A stretch of DNA of 6,175 bases from an uncultured Gemmatimonadota bacterium. GTDB taxonomy: Bacteria; Gemmatimonadota; Gemmatimonadetes; Gemmatimonadales; Gemmatimonadaceae. Position 1 is the first letter of the stretch; the number at the start of each line of letters is the position of its first letter. The translations under genes were made by a program, and so were the position numbers. The notes under the pieces are model-generated. The model was not told the DNA's origin. It saw only the letters and a list, made by a program, of their open reading frames with translations, and ran no database searches. The stretch is from positions 1-6,175 of the forward strand of contig CAMLEQ010000238.1 of NCBI GenBank assembly GCA_946479015.1. The letters are read 5' to 3'. This document shows positions 1-6,175 of the stretch, piece by piece.

Positions 1-476
1 TCGGGGAGATAGTCGAGCGTGCGCATGTTGTGCAGGCGGTCGGCGAGCTTGATGAGGATCACCCGCACGTCCTTCGCGATCGAGAGCAGCAGCTTGCGGT
101 AGTTCTCGACCTGCCGCTCCTGGCGCGACCGGAAGGAGATGTTGCCGATCTTCGTGACGCCGTCGACGATCTGCGCCACCTCGCGGCCGAACTCGCGCTC
201 GATGTCGGCGACGGTGACCTCGGTGTCCTCGACGACGTCGTGGATCAGCCCGCTGGCGACGGTCACCGAGTCGAGGTGCAGCTCGGTGAGGATCTTCGCC
301 ACCTCCACGCAGTGGGAGACGTAGTCGTCCCCCGACGACCGCTTCTGCCCGAGGTGCGCCTGCCGGCTGAACTGGTAGGCGCGCGCGAGCAGGTCGGTGT
401 CGAGCCGCTCGAGGAGCGGATCGCCATCGTCGATGTCCCACCCTGGAATGATCGTCTTCAACGCGGGTGCCGTCAC
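1..476 (-). CDS. rel: Bifunctional (p)ppGpp synthetase/hydrolase, Rel/SpoT type (5' part; cut by window edge)
   Basis: This is the first 158 codons of a RelA/SpoT-homologue; the rest lies beyond base 1. Only the N-terminal HD hydrolase domain, which removes pyrophosphate from the alarmone (p)ppGpp, is present. Visible landmarks, numbered from the GTG start, are the KRSSGDDY segment (45-52), H55, the HDVVEDT box (H79, D80, E83, D84) and the KLADRLHNMRT segment (D146, N150). These match, at a constant offset of two, the metal- and substrate-binding residues I recall for the streptococcal Rel hydrolase, so the hydrolase is probably active and this is not a degenerate RelA. The synthetase, TGS and ACT regions are not in the window, so synthetase activity cannot be judged. 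The GTG start overlaps the radC stop by four bases (GTGA), and GGAGG and AGGA stretches lie 10 and 5 bases upstream inside radC. Family identity is near certain; the exact symbol (rel, spoT or relA) is a convention. Confidence 0.95.
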   Translation of the reverse strand, partial: MTAPALKTIIPGWDIDDGDPLLERLDTDLLARAYQFSRQAHLGQKRSSGDDYVSHCVEVAKILTELHLDSVTVASGLIHDVVEDTEVTVADIEREFGREVAQIVDGVTKIGNISFRSRQERQVENYRKLLLSIAKDVRVILIKLADRLHNMRTLDYLP

Positions 477-1186
477 AGCAGTCCTGCCTCCGCAAAGCTC
501 ACGTAGCGTCCCCGCCCCACCACCACGTGGTCGTGGACGGGAATGTCGAGCAGCCGGCCGGCGGCAACGAGCTGCTCGGTGACCAGGCGATCGTCGGCCG
601 ACGGAGTGGGATCGCCGCTCGGATGGTTGTGCACCAGGATGATCGCTGCCGCCCGCTCCGCGATCGCCTCCCGGAACACCTCGCGCGGGTGCACGAGCGA
701 GGAGTTCAGGATGCCGCGCGTCACCGTGACGTCGCGCTCCAGCCGGTGCTGGGAATCGAGCACGGCGACGTGAAACTCCTCCACCGGGAGGTCCTGCAGC
801 CGCGCCCCGAATGCCGCGAACACATCGCGCGGGGAACGCATGGGGGCACCGTCGTCGCGCGCCTCCGCCGCCGCGCGTCGCCCCAGCTCCAGCGCGGCGT
901 GCACCGCCACTGCCCGCGCCGTGCCGACGCCGCGCATCGCCGTCAGCATGGCCACCGGCTGCGCGGCGATCCGCCGGAGCGATCCATCGGCGCGCCCCAG
1001 CATCTCCTGGGCGACCCCGAGCGCCGACCGCCCCACCGAGCCGCCGCCGATCACCAGCGCCAGGAGCTCGGCCACACTCAGCGTCTGCGCCCCCAGATGC
1101 TTCAGCCGTTCGCGCGGCCGCTCGGAGCGTGGCAGCTCTCTAATACTTAACGAATTACCGGTTTCCGGGCCAGCGGCGTCGAACAT
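473..1186 (-). CDS. radC: RadC family JAMM/MPN+ domain protein
   Basis: This 237-residue protein has the full RadC layout and a usual family length. Residues 15-35 carry the conserved IRELPRSERPRERL opening. A helix-hairpin-helix-like segment, with GVGTARAVAVHAALELGRR at about 86-104, follows. The JAMM metal site is HNHPSGDPTPSADD at 186-199 (H186, H188, S196, D199), with a glutamate at 136/137 as the likely fourth acidic residue. The metal site looks intact, so a zinc-dependent hydrolase fold is expected. RadC was once linked to DNA repair, but that role is disputed and the true substrate is unknown. The ATG at 1186 is chosen because GGAGG stands six bases before it and the homology begins just after it; the frame stays open upstream to 1753 but only with Arg/Pro-rich shadow sequence over secA. 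Codons 11-16 are unusually AT-rich. The stop overlaps the next gene's GTG. Confidence 0.96.
   Translation of the reverse strand: MFDAAGPETGNSLSIRELPRSERPRERLKHLGAQTLSVAELLALVIGGGSVGRSALGVAQEMLGRADGSLRRIAAQPVAMLTAMRGVGTARAVAVHAALELGRRAAAEARDDGAPMRSPRDVFAAFGARLQDLPVEEFHVAVLDSQHRLERDVTVTRGILNSSLVHPREVFREAIAERAAAIILVHNHPSGDPTPSADDRLVTEQLVAAGRLLDIPVHDHVVVGRGRYVSFAEAGLL
482..491 (-). promoter_or_regulatory. Ribosome binding site of the rel-type gene, inside the end of radC
   Basis: On the minus strand GGAGG (491-487) and AGGA (485-482) lie 10 and 5 bases before the GTG at 476. They sit in the last codons of radC and support the GTG start at the GTGA overlap over any start deeper in the HD domain. 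Confidence 0.6.
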
Positions 1187-1192
1187 GGGAGG

Positions 1193-1197
1193 CCTCC
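1193..1197 (-). promoter_or_regulatory. Ribosome binding site of radC
   Basis: A perfect GGAGG (minus strand) lies six bases before the ATG at 1186 and fixes the radC start. It is half of a 10-base perfect palindrome, GGAGGCCTCC (1188-1197), so the site is self-complementary. Confidence 0.8.
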
Positions 1198-1213
1198 GCG
1201 AGGTGGGTGTACT

Positions 1214-1241
1214 CCCTACCCTATCCCTCCGCCGCGCCCCC
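1214..1241 (-). other. Possible G-quadruplex motif in the radC upstream region
   Basis: On the minus strand four G runs occur in a row: 1241-1237 (5 G), 1227-1225, 1221-1219 and 1216-1214 (3 G each), with loops of 9, 3 and 2 bases. The tract ends 27 bases before the radC ATG and is on the sense strand, so it would be present in radC leader RNA if transcription starts upstream. One loop exceeds the strict 7-base rule. Confidence 0.4.
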
Positions 1242-1249
1242 GGCCGCAT

Positions 1250-1271
1250 CGCTTTCGCGCCGGCGAAAGCG
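1250..1271 (-). repeat. Second inverted repeat downstream of secA (9-bp stem, 4-base loop)
   Basis: CGCTTTCGC (1250-1258) and GCGAAAGCG (1263-1271) are perfect complements around a GCCG loop. It lies next to the larger hairpin and may be a backup terminator, an RNA 3'-end stabiliser, or part of the radC leader. Function is inferred from position only. Confidence 0.5.
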
Positions 1272-1280
1272 CACCACGCA

Positions 1281-1315
1281 CGAACGCCCGCGCCACCGTC
1301 GGGCGCGGGCGTTCG
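1281..1315 (-). terminator. Likely intrinsic terminator after secA
   Basis: Bases 1281-1294 and 1302-1315 are perfectly complementary (14 bp, very GC-rich) around a 7-base loop. The hairpin starts 29 bases after the secA stop on the minus strand. No T-run follows it, which weakens the call, although terminators without a U tail are often reported in GC-rich bacteria. An outer 7-bp arm (CACCACG at 1272-1278 with CGTGGTG at 1324-1330) can close the structure further. Confidence 0.55.
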
Positions 1316-1343
1316 GGAGCGTTCGTGGTGGCGCGGCACTCGC

Positions 1344-4640
<3,297 letters not shown>

Positions 4641-4645
4641 GTCAG

Positions 4646-4650
4646 TCCTC
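4646..4650 (-). promoter_or_regulatory. Ribosome binding site of secA, overlapping the nadD stop codon
   Basis: GAGGA on the minus strand lies five bases before the secA ATG; its first G is the last base of the nadD TAG. Ribosomes finishing nadD therefore release on the secA binding site, which favours coupled translation. Confidence 0.7.
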
Positions 4651-5231
4651 TAGCGATACAGCCCCGCCGACCGGATGAAGTCGGCGACGGCATCGGTCAC
4701 GAACCCTCGAATCGGCCGCCCCGCGCGCACCCGCGCGCGCACTTCCGTGGACGAGACGTCCACACGCCGCGTGGCGATTCGTGTGATGGGGAGCGCCGGG
4801 GCCGCCGGCGTGCCGCCGGCCCCACCGCCATCCCCGCGCACCAGCACCACGATCTCGGCGAGCTCCGCGATCCGCCGAGGCTCGCGCCAGCTCCCGATCT
4901 GTCCCGCCAGATCCTCCCCGATCAGGAGGAAGCGCCGGGCCCCCGGCTCGCGCTCCGCGAGCGCCGCGAGCGTGTCGACCGTGTAAGATAACCCGCTCCG
5001 GTCGATTTCGATCGGATCCACGGCGAAGCGCGGGTCGTCCCCCACCATGAGCTGGAGCATGCGCAGGCGCTGCGCAGGCGTCGCCTCCACCTGCCCCGAC
5101 TTGAACGGCTGCACCGCCGCGGGGACGAAGAGCAGGCGGTCCAGCGCGAGCGCCTCGTACGCATCGCTCGCCGCCAGCAGGTGCCCCACGTGGGGGGGGT
5201 CGAACGTCCCGCCCAGCAGCCCGAGCCGCAC
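4650..5231 (-). CDS. nadD: Nicotinate-nucleotide adenylyltransferase
   Basis: NadD joins nicotinate mononucleotide and ATP to give nicotinate adenine dinucleotide, the step before NAD synthetase. From the GTG at 5231 the product is 193 residues, normal for the family. The nucleotidyltransferase signature GGTFDPPHVGH (7-17) is at the N-terminus, the conserved RSGLSYTVDTL at 78-88, GEDLAGQIGSWREP at 105-118 and SSTEVR at 160-165. The second of these usually reads GAD; here it is GED. A Gly/Ala/Pro-rich stretch (134-148) replaces the usual middle loop. The GTG is preferred because homology begins right there and it lies five bases after the bamD stop; the upstream ATG at 5333 would add an Arg/Gly-rich extension overlapping bamD by 97 bases. 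No clear Shine-Dalgarno precedes the GTG, so translation probably relies on coupling to bamD. The PPH codons contain a run of eight C. Confidence 0.95.
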   Translation of the reverse strand: MRLGLLGGTFDPPHVGHLLAASDAYEALALDRLLFVPAAVQPFKSGQVEATPAQRLRMLQLMVGDDPRFAVDPIEIDRSGLSYTVDTLAALAEREPGARRFLLIGEDLAGQIGSWREPRRIAELAEIVVLVRGDGGGAGGTPAAPALPITRIATRRVDVSSTEVRARVRAGRPIRGFVTDAVADFIRSAGLYR

Positions 5232-5236
5232 CCGGG

Positions 5237-6013
5237 TCAGGGCTTCGGCGCCGAGGCGGTCGCCGGCGGCGCCTGACCGCACGCGTCCACCACGTCGCGA
5301 TCCCCCGGGTACTTCTGCCGGAGCGTGGCGCACGTCTCGGCGACCTCCTCCTTGTAGTTGATCTTCCGGTACGACTCCACCAGCCGCAGCAGCGCGAGCT
5401 TCGCGTGGTCGGTGGTGGGATAGTTCTTCACCACGTCGTTGTAGTAGATGATCGCGGAGTCGTACGCGTGCCGCTTCCGGTACAGCTCACCAGTGTCGTA
5501 GTTCTTGATCGCGAACCACTCCGTGAGCCGGTCGATCTCCTGCTGCGCGCGCTTGTGCAGCGGCGAGTCCGGGTAGGCCTGAAGAAAGCTCTGGAGGGTG
5601 TTGATCGCCGTCTGCCCGTAGTCCGAGTCGAGCGACGGCTTGCGCCAGAGCGCCGAATAGCTCATCCCCGTCTCGAAGGTGGCCGGGCCGGCCAGCGTGT
5701 CCTCGGGAAAGCCCTCGGGGATGCGCGAGAACGCCTGCGCGGCGAGCAGGTACTCGTTGCGGTGCTGGTGCGCCTGGCCGAGGTAGAAGAACGCCTGCGG
5801 CAGCAGCGGATCGCGCGCGGGCAGGTCGGTGGTGAGCTTCTCGAACCCGTTCACCGCGTTGTCCCAGTGGTGCGCCTTGAGCTCCCGCAGCGAGGCCTGG
5901 AAGAGCGCGTCGCTTCCGGCGAACTTGGCGGGATCGAAGTGGGCACGGTGGCACGCGGCGGTGAACAGCAGCGCGAGGGCGAGCAGTAGTCGTCTGGGAG
6001 CTGGCACGGACAT
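5237..6013 (-). CDS. bamD: Outer membrane protein assembly factor BamD (TPR lipoprotein)
   Basis: The 258-residue product starts with a lipoprotein signal: PRR, a hydrophobic core (9-17) and a TAAC lipobox with C21 as the lipidated cysteine, so it should sit at the periplasmic face of the outer membrane. The rest is alpha-helical TPR-like repeats, roughly 35-64, 72-100, 112-150, 170-200 and 206-236, with typical helix-end motifs AYPDSPLHKRA (146-156) and NYPTTDHAKLALL (197-209). The central PSLDSDYGQTAINTLQSFLQAYPDSP block and EWFAIKNYDTGELYRKRHAYDSAIIYYNDVV are strongly BamD-like. In known systems BamD binds BamA and helps insert beta-barrel proteins. Two extra cysteines (C228, C245) and an Ala/Pro tail end the protein. 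ATG at 6013 is chosen for the complete signal peptide, although its Shine-Dalgarno is poor. A generic TPR or YbgF-type lipoprotein is the main alternative. Confidence 0.88.
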   Translation of the reverse strand: MSVPAPRRLLLALALLFTAACHRAHFDPAKFAGSDALFQASLRELKAHHWDNAVNGFEKLTTDLPARDPLLPQAFFYLGQAHQHRNEYLLAAQAFSRIPEGFPEDTLAGPATFETGMSYSALWRKPSLDSDYGQTAINTLQSFLQAYPDSPLHKRAQQEIDRLTEWFAIKNYDTGELYRKRHAYDSAIIYYNDVVKNYPTTDHAKLALLRLVESYRKINYKEEVAETCATLRQKYPGDRDVVDACGQAPPATASAPKP

Positions 6014-6026
6014 GACGAAAGTGATA

Positions 6027-6038
6027 CCCGCAAGCGGG
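6027..6038 (-). repeat. Small hairpin in the bamD leader
   Basis: On the minus strand CCCG-CTTG-CGGG can form a 4-bp stem with a G-(CUUG)-C tetraloop, a loop type known for high stability in RNA. It lies between the upstream gene's stop and the bamD ATG. It is too short to call a terminator. Confidence 0.3.
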
Positions 6039-6046
6039 CGGTCGGT

Positions 6047-6175
6047 TCACTCGGGGAGGGGCGCGGTCCCGATGGCCTCGCGCTCGCGAAGCCAGGCCAC
6101 GAAGCGCGGGATCCCCTCGCTCACGGGAACGGCGGGCGCGTAGCCGAGGAGGGCGCGCGCGCGGGAGATGTCGGC
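6047..6175 (-). CDS. NAD-dependent epimerase/dehydratase family protein (C-terminal 42 residues; cut by window edge)
   Basis: Only the last 42 codons and TGA of a gene entering from the right are visible. The sequence ADISRARALLGYAP followed by VPVSEGIPRFVAWLRERE closely matches the end of extended short-chain dehydrogenases that act on nucleotide sugars, such as UDP-glucuronate or UDP-glucose 4-epimerases, where an ADISKA..LLGY.P element is followed by an amphipathic helix ending in W..E. The Rossmann NAD-binding region and catalytic YxxxK are outside the window, so substrate and exact reaction cannot be given. The stop lies 33 bases before the bamD ATG on the same strand, which fits an envelope-related operon (sugar-nucleotide supply next to outer-membrane assembly), though spacing alone does not prove co-transcription. 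Confidence 0.8.
   Translation of the reverse strand, partial: ADISRARALLGYAPAVPVSEGIPRFVAWLREREAIGTAPLPE

Larger units (their letters stand above)
1187..1343 (-). other. Intergenic region between secA and radC (terminator plus radC leader)
   Basis: This 157-base gap is the only substantial untranslated stretch in the window. Reading along the minus strand from the secA stop it holds a 14-bp hairpin, a 9-bp hairpin, a four-run G-rich tract and the radC ribosome binding site. It therefore probably ends the secA transcript and carries the start of the radC-rel transcript. I could not find a convincing sigma-70 promoter: TAGGGT (about 1222-1217) is the closest -10-like hexamer, but no -35 element is correctly spaced from it. 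Read-through from secA is equally possible. Confidence 0.6.

Noticed and set aside
30..506. 158-residue plus-strand frame opposite the rel-type gene
   Set aside because: Antisense shadow; the minus strand encodes a complete HD hydrolase domain with all key residues.
1217..1222. TAGGGT as a -10 promoter element for radC
   Set aside because: No -35 element at correct spacing, and it falls inside the G-rich tract; not enough to annotate as a promoter.
5232..5333. Upstream ATG start for nadD
   Set aside because: It would overlap bamD by 97 bases and add an Arg/Gly-rich segment before the first conserved residues; GTG at 5231 gives the usual length.
5405..5989. 194-residue plus-strand frame opposite bamD
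   Set aside because: Val/Arg/Leu-rich antisense shadow of a convincing lipoprotein gene.

Overview
The window is GC-rich and tightly packed. All six genes I can support lie on the minus strand, so transcription runs from the right edge (6175) to the left edge (1). Gene order in that direction is: 3' end of a sugar-nucleotide epimerase/dehydratase-like gene, bamD-like lipoprotein gene, nadD, secA, an untranslated gap, radC, and the 5' part of a bifunctional rel/spoT-type gene cut by the window edge. No rRNA, tRNA, CRISPR array, insertion sequence or phage gene was found.

The host is a diderm bacterium, since it has a BamD-type outer-membrane assembly lipoprotein. Codon use is strongly GC-biased. 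SecA is unusually long (1098 residues), with extra segments near the N-terminus and in the preprotein cross-linking region. As I recall the family, this resembles SecA of the Bacteroidota/Chlorobiota/Gemmatimonadota side of the tree. Combined with the high GC, a member of Gemmatimonadota is my best guess; this is an inference, not proof.

Right block (about 6175-1344): the epimerase tail, bamD, nadD and secA follow one another with gaps of 33, 5 and 9 bases, which suggests one operon. BamD works in outer-membrane protein assembly, SecA drives Sec-dependent export, and NadD makes the dinucleotide precursor of NAD. The 157-base gap 1187-1343 holds a strong 14-bp hairpin just after the secA stop (likely terminator), a second 9-bp hairpin, a G-rich four-run tract on the transcribed-sense strand, and a good ribosome binding site for radC.

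Left block (1186-1): radC and the rel-type gene overlap by four bases (GTGA), so they are probably translationally coupled. The rel fragment keeps every residue of the HD hydrolase site that I could check.

This is mostly housekeeping content. I saw no sign of a new defence system or mobile element. The items most worth a second look are regulatory or mutational: the C8 run in the nadD active-site motif, the possible G-quadruplex in the radC leader, the rare-codon patch at the start of radC, and the radC-rel overlap.
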